Assembly: GCA_046705265.1 (NCBI GenBank)
Contig: JBJKQL010000067.1
Span: forward strand, 19,521-83,520
From: JAJYTL01 sp046705265
GTDB taxonomy: Bacteria; Pseudomonadota; Alphaproteobacteria; Ferrovibrionales; Ferrovibrionaceae
DNA length: 64,000 nt
Reading direction: 5' to 3'
The translations under genes and the position numbers were made by a program. The notes beneath the pieces were generated by a model. The model ran no database searches, was not told the origin of the DNA, and saw only the letters and a program-made list of their open reading frames with translations. Shown here one piece after another: positions 8,446 through 18,347 of the stretch. Position 1 is the stretch's first letter. The number at the start of each line of letters is the position of its first letter.

Positions 8446-9826
8446 ACGACCTCTCCGCCCTCAGAGAACCATTTGATCGGCACAGAATGGATATCATCCC
8501 GAGAATACCGGACAACCTAAGGCGAAGCCGTGATCAAATCGTGGCAGAATGGATCGCCTTTCCCCCCTCATACCTCGACCAGAAAGGGCAGACCCATAGG
8601 GCGCCTACTTGAGCCGAAAGGGTTGCCCCACCAACGTTGCGGATCTTCTATCTAGGGTGGGAAGTGGTGAGAGCCGGGCAGTGCCGTTAGCTCTCGCGTG
8701 TGATGTGAGGCTCAGTCAGGCCAAAGACGTGAGAAATTCTTCGACGTTCATATTCGATCGACGCGTTAAGAGCTCGAAGGGCATCGAGCGCGCCCGACGT
8801 TCCATTGTCACTGTAGCCAAGCCCGCTGGTTGGCTTCAACTGCCAGATTGGACTTGGCACTCCATCTTGTAAAGTGCCGACAGTCGGAGATCGTGGTCTC
8901 CTCCGAGTGTCGCTAAAACCTCGATCTCTGCCTGCGCCCCCAGGTCACTTTCTTGGCTCTACCTTCAATGAGCGGTCTGCTGGTGGATGATCAGAAAGAA
9001 CTGGTCGCCGCCAATCAGAGACGAAACGCCCTTCGCGGCATGTTGACAGCATTTTCGATGGCGGGGCTCAATTCTAGCAAAAGTAGGGAGCTTCTACTGC
9101 CGTAGCGCGAAGGCTGGGCCTCATCTGAACGCTACGCGATATTCGGAGGCACGCCGCGAATCTTTCTTACCCAACACCGATTGGCGGCCTAGCGGGCGAT
9201 GTTCTCGATAGTTGAAGACTCTCGATGACTTGATACCAAGATCGTGTAGAAGATGAGCGCGAATAGGATAGCTTCGACCAGAAATTGTGTGGCAGAAATG
9301 CCTCGGAGCCAAGCGAACTAATCTCTCTACGTAGAAATCCTACCGACTATTCCCAACTGAACAGCGTGACGCCACGGAGCGATGATAGTGTGGTGGCAGA
9401 TTGGGATGTACGGTTGACTATCGGGTGGCTGCCTGGGAAGGTATCTATGGTCCACGCCCGCATTTTTCTCATCATAAACGCTCCGCGCGGGCTGGGTATC
9501 CGGTTTTCTAATCGCCGTGATACCAGATGCCGCAATGAAGACGACCTCCGAACCAGCTGCGGCAGGGACATACACGGACATAGAAGATCAGCGGTCGACC
9601 TCAGCTGGCTATCATGGCCGGATGAGGCAGTCCACCAGATGGCATGATTTATGAAGAGCTCTCAAGAGTTCTGAAGACCCGTGGCCACCGGTGGTACGAT
9701 TCAAGAAGGATACGAGTCGCCGTGAACGAATCTTTATCGGATATTAACGTTACCAAGCCACGATCGTGATGTGCCCACTTCCGATTGATGACCGCTTCGT
9801 CGAACGGCTGCAGATGAGGGTGCCCC
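8446..9826. other. 1.4 kb intergenic region before the prkA operon
   Basis: I find no supported gene. Short open frames on both strands (for example 8967-9101 on the plus strand and 9121-9312 on the minus strand) lack ribosome-binding sites and recognisable domains, so the region may contain decayed genes. The right end carries the GAGGG ribosome-binding site of prkA and presumably its promoter. A CCACCGGTGG palindrome lies near 9686. Confidence 0.4.
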
Positions 9827-11770
9827 ATGTTCCAGGCAAGCGTTTTTGACCTATTTTCAAGGCTTTACGACTCCCAGCAGGAAGCTGAGTTCTCATTAGA
9901 GGATTATCTGAAGTGCTGCGCCCGCGAGCCGATGGCCTACGCGACGGCTGCCGAACGGATGCTTGCGGCCATCGGCGATCCCGAGATCGTTGATACCAGC
10001 CCTGATCCGCGCCTCGGCCGGATATTTATGAATCGCACGATTCGCGTTTACCCGGCATTTGCCGATTTCTTCGGCATGGAGGAAACGATCGAACGAATCG
10101 TGAGCTATTTTCGACACTCGGCACAGGGTCTCGAAGAGCGGAAGCAGGTGCTTTACTTGCTCGGCCCGGTCGGTGGTGGCAAATCATCTCTCGCCGAGCG
10201 ATTGAAGCTGCTCATGGAGAGGATGCCGATTTACATCTTGAAGGCCGGCAAGGAAATCAGCCCGGTTTTCGAGAGCCCCCTCGGTCTCTTCGATCCGGTT
10301 CGTATGGGCGACACGCTCGAGCGAGATTATCGTATCCCGAAACGCCGCTTAACCGGTCTCGCCTCGCCATGGGCGCTCAAACGGCTGGATGAGTTTCACG
10401 GCGACATCACGAAATTTAGTGTGGTGCGCCTTCAACCCTCGCGGTTGCGCCAGATATGCATCGCGAAGACCGAGCCAGGGGACGAAAACAATCAGGATAT
10501 ATCGAGCCTCGTCGGCAAGGTCGACATCCGCAAGCTCGAGTTTTTTAGCCAGAACGACGCCGACGCCTATGCCTTTTCGGGCGGCCTGAACCGCACGACG
10601 CAAGGCATCATGGAATTCGTCGAGATGTTCAAGGCGCCGATCAAGATTCTTCATCCGCTGCTTACGGCGACGCAAGAAGGCAATTACATCGGCTCGGAAA
10701 ACATCGGGGCGATTCCCTACCAAGGTATTATTCTCGCGCATTCGAACGAGGCGGAGTGGCAGACATTCAAAAACAACCGTAACAATGAGGCCTTTATTGA
10801 CCGGATATCCGTTATCAAGGTTCCCTACTGTTTGCGTGCGACGGAAGAGCGGCAGATTTACGAAAAGCTCCTCACCAATAGCGAGCTTGCAGCGGCTCCT
10901 TGTGCTCCGGGAACTCTCGACATGCTTGCTCGGTTCTGCGTGTTGTCGCGCCTGAAACCGCATGAAAATTCTAATCTCTATTCGAAAATGCGGGCCTATG
11001 ATGGCGAGAGCCTCAAGGATAGCGACCCTCGGGCCAAGACGGTGCAGGAATATCGGGATGCAGCGGGTGTCGACGAGGGCATGCAGGGGTTATCGACTCG
11101 CTTCGCATTCAAAGTCTTATCCAGCACCTTCAATTACGACACGCACGAGGTCTCGGCCGACCCCGTGCATCTCATGTATGTGTTGGAGAATGCGATCCGG
11201 CGTGAGCAATTTCCTGAAGACAACGAGAAGACGCTTCTGGCCTTCATCAAGGCTGAACTTGCGCCGCGGTACGCCGAGTTCATTGGTAACGAGATACAGA
11301 AGGCATACCTCGAATCGTATGGCGACTATGGCCAGAACCTGTTCGACCGTTATGTGGCCTACGCCGACGCCTGGATCGAAGATCAGGATTACAAGGACCC
11401 GGACACGGGACAGCTTATGGATCGTGAGCTGTTAAACCAAGAGCTCTCAAAAATCGAAAAGCCGGCGGGGATTGCCAATCCCAAGGACTTTCGCAACGAG
11501 GTAGTGAAGTTTGCGCTTCGAGCGCGGGCCGCGCATGGTGGCCGGAATCCATCATGGACGTCCTACGAGAAGCTGCGCGAGGTTATCGAGAAGCGCATGT
11601 TTTCTCAGGTCGAAGAGTTATTGCCGGTAATCAGCTTTGGCTCGAAGAAAGACAGCGATACGGAAAAGAAACATCAGGACTTTCTCGATCGAATGGTGTC
11701 GCGCGGCTACACACAGCGGCAGGTGCGCCGCCTAGTCGAGTGGTATATGCGCGTCAATAAGGCTGGCTAG
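9827..11770 (+). CDS. prkA: PrkA family serine protein kinase / AAA protein
   Basis: This 647-residue protein is of full family length (YeaG in E. coli). It has an N-terminal AAA-like module with the Walker A motif GPVGGGKS at residues 113-120. The C-terminal region carries the kinase-like part (HGGRNPSWTSYEKLREVIEKRMFSQ). The family phosphorylates protein substrates and is linked to stationary-phase, nitrogen-starvation and stress responses. A GAGGG ribosome-binding site precedes the ATG. The gene is followed after 30 bases by DUF444 and then spoVR, a gene order conserved across proteobacteria. Confidence 0.93.
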   Translation: MFQASVFDLFSRLYDSQQEAEFSLEDYLKCCAREPMAYATAAERMLAAIGDPEIVDTSPDPRLGRIFMNRTIRVYPAFADFFGMEETIERIVSYFRHSAQGLEERKQVLYLLGPVGGGKSSLAERLKLLMERMPIYILKAGKEISPVFESPLGLFDPVRMGDTLERDYRIPKRRLTGLASPWALKRLDEFHGDITKFSVVRLQPSRLRQICIAKTEPGDENNQDISSLVGKVDIRKLEFFSQNDADAYAFSGGLNRTTQGIMEFVEMFKAPIKILHPLLTATQEGNYIGSENIGAIPYQGIILAHSNEAEWQTFKNNRNNEAFIDRISVIKVPYCLRATEERQIYEKLLTNSELAAAPCAPGTLDMLARFCVLSRLKPHENSNLYSKMRAYDGESLKDSDPRAKTVQEYRDAAGVDEGMQGLSTRFAFKVLSSTFNYDTHEVSADPVHLMYVLENAIRREQFPEDNEKTLLAFIKAELAPRYAEFIGNEIQKAYLESYGDYGQNLFDRYVAYADAWIEDQDYKDPDTGQLMDRELLNQELSKIEKPAGIANPKDFRNEVVKFALRARAAHGGRNPSWTSYEKLREVIEKRMFSQVEELLPVISFGSKKDSDTEKKHQDFLDRMVSRGYTQRQVRRLVEWYMRVNKAG

Positions 11771-11800
11771 CGTCCGCGGAAAGAGAAAGCTCGTCACCCG

Positions 11801-13090
11801 ATGAACATTATTGACCGCCGGTCCAATCCAAAGGGTAAAAGTCTTGCCAACCGGCAGCGTTTCATCAAACGGGCGCGAGCCGAGATGAGGAAGGCGCTGA
11901 AGGATGCGTTGAAGCAGCGCAAGCTCGGCGAGAACGAAAACGGTGAAAAGATATCGATTCCGAGCCAAGGGATTGCCGAGCCAATGTTTCGGCACGCAAC
12001 CCGTGGTGGCAAACGGGAGTATGTGGCTCCCGGCAACAAGAAATATGTGGTCGGCGACAAGATCGAGCGGCCAAGCAGCGATGAAAATGGCGGCCGAGGC
12101 GGCAGCCCAGAAGACGATGGCGAGAGCGATGCCTTCGAATTCGCACTTTCAAAAGACGAATTTCTTGACCTACTGTTTGAGGATCTCGCTCTGCCTGATC
12201 TGATAAAGACGCGCCTCAAAGAGATGGAAGCGACGCAGCCCTCTCGTGCCGGATTTTCGGTAACTGGTGCGCCGACGGCCATCAATTTGGTGCGCACGAT
12301 GCGCAACAGCTTTGCGCGGCGCCTCTCCCTGCATCGCCCGACATTATCGCAGATAGAGAATCTGGAGCATCAGGTCACCGCGGCCCTCGCCGAAAACGAT
12401 GCCGTGACGGCCGAACGGTGCGGCCTCGATCTTGAAATGGCGCGGCGCCGCACCCGAAGCGTTGCCTATATCGATCCAATCGACGTGCGGTACAATAGAT
12501 TCGAAAATGTGCCTCGGCCGACCACCCGGGCAGTCATGTTTTGTTTGATGGACGTGTCCGGGTCGATGACCGAGGCTATGAAGGATTTGGCCAAGCGGTT
12601 CTTTCTCCTGCTGCACGTGTTCTTGACCCGTCGCTATGAGCGTGTCGACATCATTTTCATTCGCCACACAAGCAACGCACAGGAAGTCGACGAGGATACG
12701 TTCTTTCACAGCCGGGAAACCGGTGGCACCATTGTCTCGACTGCGCTTGAGGAAATGCTTCGAGTGGTGCGGGAGCGCTACAATCCGGACGACTGGAACA
12801 TCTATGGAGCGCAGGCTTCCGACGGCGACAATTACGCCGAAGACAACGAGCGCTGCAGTGATCTTCTTGGCCATGCCATTCTGCCGTTGACGCAGTACTT
12901 TGCCTATATCGAGGTTGGCCTTGACGCGACGCTGCAGCACGGCCTGTCACCGTCGCCTACGGACCTCTGGCGCGCTTATAGCCGTGTGTCCGAGCAACAC
13001 GAAAATTTGGCCATGCGAAAAGTCGCCGATAAAACACAAATATTTCCGGTTTTTCATGACCTTTTCGCCAAGCAGCGGGAGCTGGCATGA
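11801..13090 (+). CDS. yeaH: DUF444 (YeaH/YhbH) protein with von Willebrand A-like domain
   Basis: This is a 429-residue DUF444 protein. The N-terminal 80 residues are very basic, and a charged acidic linker (about 90-115) follows. The C-terminal half has a von Willebrand A-like fold with a metal-ion-binding DVSGS motif at residues 251-255. In E. coli the yeaGH pair is co-transcribed and acts in the response to sustained nitrogen starvation. Here it lies 30 bases after prkA and 1 base before the spoVR start codon. The biochemical function is unknown. Confidence 0.92.
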   Translation: MNIIDRRSNPKGKSLANRQRFIKRARAEMRKALKDALKQRKLGENENGEKISIPSQGIAEPMFRHATRGGKREYVAPGNKKYVVGDKIERPSSDENGGRGGSPEDDGESDAFEFALSKDEFLDLLFEDLALPDLIKTRLKEMEATQPSRAGFSVTGAPTAINLVRTMRNSFARRLSLHRPTLSQIENLEHQVTAALAENDAVTAERCGLDLEMARRRTRSVAYIDPIDVRYNRFENVPRPTTRAVMFCLMDVSGSMTEAMKDLAKRFFLLLHVFLTRRYERVDIIFIRHTSNAQEVDEDTFFHSRETGGTIVSTALEEMLRVVRERYNPDDWNIYGAQASDGDNYAEDNERCSDLLGHAILPLTQYFAYIEVGLDATLQHGLSPSPTDLWRAYSRVSEQHENLAMRKVADKTQIFPVFHDLFAKQRELA

Positions 13091-13091
13091 C

Positions 13092-14642
13092 ATGACGGAA
13101 GTCGGCGCGACGACATCGAGCCACTTTCTTTTCGAAGGTCCGGAATGGGATTTCCAAAAGCTGCGCCGCACCTATGACGCGATCGAGGAAATTGCCCTTG
13201 GGGAGTTCGGGCTCGACGTCTATCCCAATCAGATCGAGGTGATCACCTCCGAACAAATGCTCGACGCCTATGCTTCGATCGGCCTGCCGCTGATGTATCG
13301 GCACTGGAGCTTTGGCAAGCGTTTCGCTGCCGAGGAGGCGCTCTATCGTCGGGGACTTCAGGGGCTTGCTTACGAGATTGTTATCAATTCCAGTCCCTGC
13401 ATCAGTTACATCATGGAGGAAAACTCTATGACGATGCAGGCATTGGTAATGGCGCATGCAGCTTTCGGTCACAATCACTTCTTCAAGAACAATTACCTGT
13501 TTCGTCAGTGGACCGACGCGACTGGGATATTGGATTATTTGACATTCGCGCGCGACTTCGTTGCACATGCCGAGGAGAGGCATGGAACTGATGCAGTCGA
13601 GCGGGTATTGGATGCGGCCCACGCCTTAATGAATCATGGCGTTCACCGTTATGCGCGCCCGCCGAAACTTAACCTTGCTGAGGAGCGGAAGCGGGAAGAG
13701 GAGCGACGCCGGTACTTTGAAGCTAACTACGACGACATATGGCGTACCACGCAGTTCGCCGGAACCGCGGAAGAGGGCAGGAGCGATAGCGAGGCCGAGC
13801 AAGCCCGGATGCGCGAGACGCTTAGTTTGCCGGAGGAGAACATTCTGTATTTCATCGAGAAGCGCGCACCGCGGCTCGAGCCATGGCAGCGCGAGCTTGT
13901 GCGCATCGTCCGTCATATTTCACAATATTTTTATCCGCAGAAGCAGACGCGCCTGATGAACGAAGGGTGCGCGAGCTTTGTGCATTATGAGATCATGACG
14001 CGGCTTCATGAAAGAGGGTTAATCAGCGATGGCTGTTTCCTCGAAGCATTGCATTCCCATACCGGCGTGATTCTTCAGGCAGGTTTCGACGATCGGCGCT
14101 ACCATGGGATCAATCCCTATGCGCTCGGGTTCGCGATGATGCGCGACATCAAGCGGATCTGCCTTGAGCCTGAACCCGAAGATCGGGAATGGTTTCCTGA
14201 GATCGCCGGTAATGATGATCCCTATGGAACGTTGCGTCAGGCCTGGGCCAATTACCGCGATGAAAGTTTCATTTTGCAGTATCTTAGTCCGCGCGTTATT
14301 CGGGATTTTCGTTTATTCAGCGTGATAGATGACGAGGAGGCGGAAGCACTTGAAGTCCAAGCCATTCATGACGAACGTGGTTATCGCGAGATCAGGGGTG
14401 CATTGGCGCGCCGTTATGATTTGGCACGACTTGAACCGGACATTCAGATTTGCGACGTAGATCTTGCCGGTGATCGCTGTTTGGTGCTCAGCCATGCGGT
14501 TCACGACGGTATTCTCCTTCACGAACGAAGCGCCGAGGCTGTCCTCCGGCATTTAGGAGAGCTGTGGCGTTATGGCGTCCGTCTAGAGGAAGTCGACGCC
14601 GCGAGCAATGATACGCTGCAGGTTCATTCCGTTCCCGCATAG
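13092..14642 (+). CDS. spoVR: SpoVR family protein (YcgB-like)
   Basis: This 516-residue protein belongs to the SpoVR/YcgB family. The ATG at 13092 comes one base after the DUF444 stop. Family features include the start FLFEGPEWDFQKL, YEIVINSSPCISYIMEENSM, the conserved AHAAFGHNHFFKNN with clustered histidines, and FVHYEIMTRLHE. In Bacillus SpoVR affects spore cortex formation. In non-sporulating proteobacteria it travels with prkA and yeaH and is associated with stress survival. The histidine-rich segments suggest metal binding, but this is not established. Confidence 0.92.
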   Translation: MTEVGATTSSHFLFEGPEWDFQKLRRTYDAIEEIALGEFGLDVYPNQIEVITSEQMLDAYASIGLPLMYRHWSFGKRFAAEEALYRRGLQGLAYEIVINSSPCISYIMEENSMTMQALVMAHAAFGHNHFFKNNYLFRQWTDATGILDYLTFARDFVAHAEERHGTDAVERVLDAAHALMNHGVHRYARPPKLNLAEERKREEERRRYFEANYDDIWRTTQFAGTAEEGRSDSEAEQARMRETLSLPEENILYFIEKRAPRLEPWQRELVRIVRHISQYFYPQKQTRLMNEGCASFVHYEIMTRLHERGLISDGCFLEALHSHTGVILQAGFDDRRYHGINPYALGFAMMRDIKRICLEPEPEDREWFPEIAGNDDPYGTLRQAWANYRDESFILQYLSPRVIRDFRLFSVIDDEEAEALEVQAIHDERGYREIRGALARRYDLARLEPDIQICDVDLAGDRCLVLSHAVHDGILLHERSAEAVLRHLGELWRYGVRLEEVDAASNDTLQVHSVPA

Positions 14643-14783
14643 TAGAGCGCTCGCTCGTTGAGACCAGTGCGGTGCCGTCCAGGCGGCGTCATCCGCCTGA
14701 AGGAGAGAATTCGGCTCGTCCCGTTTAATGGGAGAGGGTAGCCGAGGACCCTTTAAGATGGGCTCTTAGTTCGTTGGACGGGG

Positions 14784-14803
14784 GACGAGGCGATCGCCTT
14801 GTC
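14784..14803. terminator. Hairpin between convergent spoVR and ggt genes
   Basis: A near-perfect palindrome (GACGAGGC / GCCTTGTC with a GATC loop and one G-T pair) lies in the gap between the convergent spoVR and gamma-glutamyltransferase genes. There is no T-run on either side, so it is only a possible terminator. Confidence 0.3.
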
Positions 14804-14824
14804 TGTGAAGGAGCAAGGTGCCCC

Positions 14825-16636
14825 CTAATATCCGATCGCCGCGCCGGCTGGCCGGCGGTCGTCGTTTGCGCCGTAAATGAGCCCGGGCTGCAACGCCGTA
14901 CCATGGGTTGAATCGTTTCCTGAGGAGGCTAAGCGCGACGCGCCCGTCGAGGGCGGCGCAACCTCGATCATTTCAGTTGCGCCCCAGGGACGCTGCTGCT
15001 TCAGACTATACCCCATCTTGCGTAAGAGCCTTGCCGTGTCGGGAGAAAGCGCATAAGGCTCGACGTAGACGACATCGGGCAACCATTGTTGATGGAAGCG
15101 CGGCGCATCCACAGCGGCTCGAGGGTCCATGCCATAATCGATGACGTTCATCAGCGTCTCGAGCGTGATCGTGATGATTCGGGATCCGCCAGGAGAACCA
15201 AGAACGAGAAACACGTCGCCATTCCTTCTGGTTACGACCGTCGGAGCCATCGACGAAAGTGGTTGTTTGCCTGGCGCGACAGCATTCGCGACACCCTGTA
15301 TCAGCCCGTAGGCGTTCGGCACGCCAGGCTTGGCAGTGAAGTCGTCCATTTCATCGTTGAGTAGAACGCCGGTGCCAGGTGCCATCTCGATCGCCCCAAA
15401 ATAGCCATTTAGCGTATAGGTCATCGAGACGGCGTTTCCTTCGTTGTCGATCACCGATATCTGGGTCGTCTGGCGACGCTCCGACGGCGCTGCCGCCGCG
15501 TGTAACGTACGCGAGGGTGTTGCCCGGTTCGGTAGTATCGTTGCGCGGATGGCGGCAGCGTGCTTCGACGACAGGAGCCATCGCAGCGGATTATGCACGA
15601 AGCGTGGATCGCCGAGATAAGTATTTCTATCTAGGTAGGCGTGCCGCATGGCCTCGACCATCAGATGCACGGACGCTGCCGAGTGAAATCCGAGCGCCGT
15701 CATGTCGTAACCGCTGAGGACGTTAAGTATCTCGCACATGGTCGTTCCCCCCGAGGAAGGGGGTGGCGTGGAGACAATGGTATAGCCTCGATACGTGCAG
15801 GTAAGAGGCCGGCCCTCGGTAACGCGATAATCGGCGAAGTCTTGCGCCGTGAGGATGCCCCCACCTTTGGCGGAAGCGGCTGCGATTTTCTTGGCAATGA
15901 GGCCATCATAAAAGGCGCGCGGGCCTTGCCGCTCGATCGCCTCAAGCGTATTGGCGAGGTCGGTTTGCACCAGTCGATCACCGACCCTGAGCGGCGTTCC
16001 GTCGGGGCGGAGAAAGATTTTCGCGATGATCGGATTGCTGCGAAACTTCCGCACTCCATAGTCAAGGATGTTAACGTCTGCCTTAGTTAGGCGGAATCCT
16101 TTGCGGGCCAGCCTGATGGCGGGGGCCATGACCTCTGCGCGCGTCAACCGGCCGTACTCCTTAAGCGCCGTATTGAGGCCCATTACCGTTCCCGGGACCG
16201 CTATGGCCTTGTAGCCACGCCAGCTTTCTCCGCGAATCACTTGGCCTTGCGCATTCTGAAACATCGTAGCGGTCGCCGCTGCGGGCGCTGTTTCTCGAAA
16301 ATTGATGAACGTGTTGCGTCCATTGGCGAGGTGGATGACCATAAACCCGCCTCCGCCGATATTGCCGCAGCATGGATTGACCACGGCCTCCGCATATCCC
16401 ATCGCGACAGCGGCATCAATGGCGTTACCGCCTTCCTTGAGGATGCGAATGCCAATCTCGGAGGCGAGGCGTTGCGCGCTGACCACCATGCCGTGCTTCC
16501 CGACCGCTGGCGGGGGGAATGCCGCCTCCACATGGCTAAGCGGGGCCACGGCCATGGCCAAGGCCATCACCGCGATCGTTTGTACCGAGCGCCGCACCAT
16601 CGGCTTTTCTCGGAAGCGCAGTATCCGGTAGGGCAT
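14825..16636 (-). CDS. ggt: Gamma-glutamyltransferase (glutathione hydrolase), exported
   Basis: This 603-residue precursor has an N-terminal signal peptide (cleavage likely after VEA, near residue 38). It has the usual GGT features: GKHGMVVSAQRLASEIG, RETAP at 114-118, and the autocleavage/nucleophile site at Thr390 (RRQ-TTQISVIDNEG). The oxyanion-type SPGGSRI follows near residue 495. The enzyme is made as one chain, cleaves itself before the Thr into large and small subunits, and removes gamma-glutamyl groups from glutathione and related peptides in the periplasm. The third residue of the nucleophile motif is Gln where E. coli has His. It has no obvious operon partner. Confidence 0.9.
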   Translation of the reverse strand: MPYRILRFREKPMVRRSVQTIAVMALAMAVAPLSHVEAAFPPPAVGKHGMVVSAQRLASEIGIRILKEGGNAIDAAVAMGYAEAVVNPCCGNIGGGGFMVIHLANGRNTFINFRETAPAAATATMFQNAQGQVIRGESWRGYKAIAVPGTVMGLNTALKEYGRLTRAEVMAPAIRLARKGFRLTKADVNILDYGVRKFRSNPIIAKIFLRPDGTPLRVGDRLVQTDLANTLEAIERQGPRAFYDGLIAKKIAAASAKGGGILTAQDFADYRVTEGRPLTCTYRGYTIVSTPPPSSGGTTMCEILNVLSGYDMTALGFHSAASVHLMVEAMRHAYLDRNTYLGDPRFVHNPLRWLLSSKHAAAIRATILPNRATPSRTLHAAAAPSERRQTTQISVIDNEGNAVSMTYTLNGYFGAIEMAPGTGVLLNDEMDDFTAKPGVPNAYGLIQGVANAVAPGKQPLSSMAPTVVTRRNGDVFLVLGSPGGSRIITITLETLMNVIDYGMDPRAAVDAPRFHQQWLPDVVYVEPYALSPDTARLLRKMGYSLKQQRPWGATEMIEVAPPSTGASRLASSGNDSTHGTALQPGLIYGANDDRRPAGAAIGY

Positions 16637-16918
16637 GCTTCACACGTCCTTGTCGCCAGTGACAGATCAGGCATCCGCAGCGCGGAGAGTCATTGCAAAT
16701 GCTGGCTCTGTCTACACGACGGAAATCCCTGACACCGGCGGACTGTAATCTGATGCAATGAGATTTTTCAATGTCTACCGAGGGGGCTAAGATCGAGGCG
16801 GATTTAGGATCGCTGGCGCGAATGGCAGATGGATGTCATATTTCATGGCGGAAACGCGCTTTGTGGATGCCGGAAGAATGATGACGGCGGATTTTCCGTT
16901 GCCAGGAAGGGGGCGGCC

Positions 16919-18073
16919 GTGTCTGACAAATTGCCGAAGTTTCGTATTGCCTATTACTCCCACCCCTCACACCCAGCGTTCCTCGACGCGATTGGCCAGG
17001 ATCCCGCCTTGGAGTTGGTCAGAATAACCCCGGGGCTGCCAGAAGACGCCGCAATCAAAATACTTACGTCCTGCCAGGGATATTTCGTACGGGCAGCACG
17101 CGATGAATTGCCGCGAGCACTCCATCTTACTGCCGATCTGATCGCGAGGCTGCCTCGTCTTCTTGTCGCCGTCAGTTATGGCGCTGGCTATGACACCATC
17201 GACCCAATCGCCTGTGAGGCGGCAGGCATACTTGTTGTCAATCAGGCGGGCGGCAATGCTAAAGCGGTTGCCGAGCACGCCGTTGGTATGATGCTTGCCT
17301 TGCTCAGAAACATTCCGGCTGCGGACACTGCCCTACGGATGGGAAGTGTTCGACGTCGTGAAGACTACCTCGGCCGCGAACTTCACGGTCGCACGGTCGG
17401 GATCGTCGGCCTTGGGCATACGGGTGGGGCTGTGTCGCGGATTCTAGCAATGGCGTTTGAATGCAATGTTCTCGCGGTGGATCCCTATGTCGACGCGGCG
17501 ACATGCCTTGCCCGCGGTGCGTCGAAGATCGAACTGTCCGAGCTTTTGGCCGAAAGCGAGATCGTGAGCCTCCATTGCCCTTTGACATCTGACACACGAG
17601 GTTTGTTCGGTGGCCGCGCTTTTGCGCAGATGCGCGCCGGAGCAATCTTCATTACAACGGCACGCGGCGGCGTGCATGATGAGGATGCCCTCTACGAGGC
17701 GCTGCGAGAAGGACACCTCGCTGGCGCCGGCCTGGATGTATGGGGGACGGAGCCCCCGCATGCGGCTCATCCGCTACTTCAGCTGCCAAACGTCATTGCC
17801 ACGCCCCATATTGCGGGTGTGACCGCAGAAAGCAGAGAGCGTGTGGCCAGGATGGCCGCGGCGGCATTTTCAGAATGTGCGGCTGGGAATCTGCCGCCTC
17901 GGATCGTGAATCCCGACGTTATAGAACGGTATACGGCACGCCGCGCAGAAAATGCGGGCGCCAATTCAGTGAGGTCGGGGCCGGCAGGCGATGACTTTCA
18001 TGGAATCGGCCTAAAAAGAAGCCGAACAATTGGGCACAGAGCAGTTCCTTCGGTACTTCCGCCAGAGCGATGA
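16919..18073 (+). CDS. D-isomer-specific 2-hydroxyacid dehydrogenase (SerA-like)
   Basis: The protein has 384 residues from the GTG at 16919, which follows a strong GGAAGGGGG ribosome-binding site. The NAD-binding loop GLGHTGG is at residues 164-170. The catalytic trio is Arg249 (TARGG), Glu278 (WGTEPP) and His297 (TPHIAG). It should interconvert a D-2-hydroxyacid and a 2-oxoacid, and it resembles phosphoglycerate dehydrogenases. The C-terminal 45 residues after VNPDVIERY are an Arg/Gly-rich tail with no family resemblance, possibly the result of a late frameshift or a lost stop codon. It has no operon partner, so the substrate is open. Confidence 0.82.
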   Translation: MSDKLPKFRIAYYSHPSHPAFLDAIGQDPALELVRITPGLPEDAAIKILTSCQGYFVRAARDELPRALHLTADLIARLPRLLVAVSYGAGYDTIDPIACEAAGILVVNQAGGNAKAVAEHAVGMMLALLRNIPAADTALRMGSVRRREDYLGRELHGRTVGIVGLGHTGGAVSRILAMAFECNVLAVDPYVDAATCLARGASKIELSELLAESEIVSLHCPLTSDTRGLFGGRAFAQMRAGAIFITTARGGVHDEDALYEALREGHLAGAGLDVWGTEPPHAAHPLLQLPNVIATPHIAGVTAESRERVARMAAAAFSECAAGNLPPRIVNPDVIERYTARRAENAGANSVRSGPAGDDFHGIGLKRSRTIGHRAVPSVLPPER

Positions 18074-18325
18074 GAATACCGCGAGGAAGTATTCTATGCC
18101 GCAGCGGATGGAACAAAGGAATATCCGGGAGCGTACGACGATCCGCGGAAATTCATGGTCGTCACGAAAACAGGAGAAACTTTCCCAAGACCGATAGATA
18201 CAGAAACAGTCAGATCGAAAAACGCCGCCGTTCTATGGATGGCGTTGTGATAGCCCGTACGCTGTCCGTAGATACTTTCCCCCTCGTAAAGGGTGTGCTT
18301 CACGTCAGCGAAAAGTGTGCGGGCT

Positions 18326-18343
18326 GCCGGTCGGCAGACCGGC
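18326..18343. terminator. Hairpin between convergent 2-hydroxyacid dehydrogenase and dinB
   Basis: A perfect 7-bp stem (GCCGGTC / GACCGGC) with a 4-base loop lies 4 bases after the dinB stop, between two convergent genes. The T-run is poor, so use as a terminator is plausible but unproven. The rest of 18074-18347 shows nothing. Confidence 0.4.
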
Positions 18344-18347
18344 TTGA

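Noticed and set aside
8967..9101. 45-codon plus-strand frame starting MSGLLVDDQKELVAANQ
   Set aside because: It reads rather like a protein start, but there is no ribosome-binding site and no family that I recognise, so it is not called.
9121..9312. Minus-strand frame containing SVLGKK, which recalls AVLGKK of the PRC-barrel gene
   Set aside because: The resemblance covers only about six residues and the flanking residues do not align. Probably chance.
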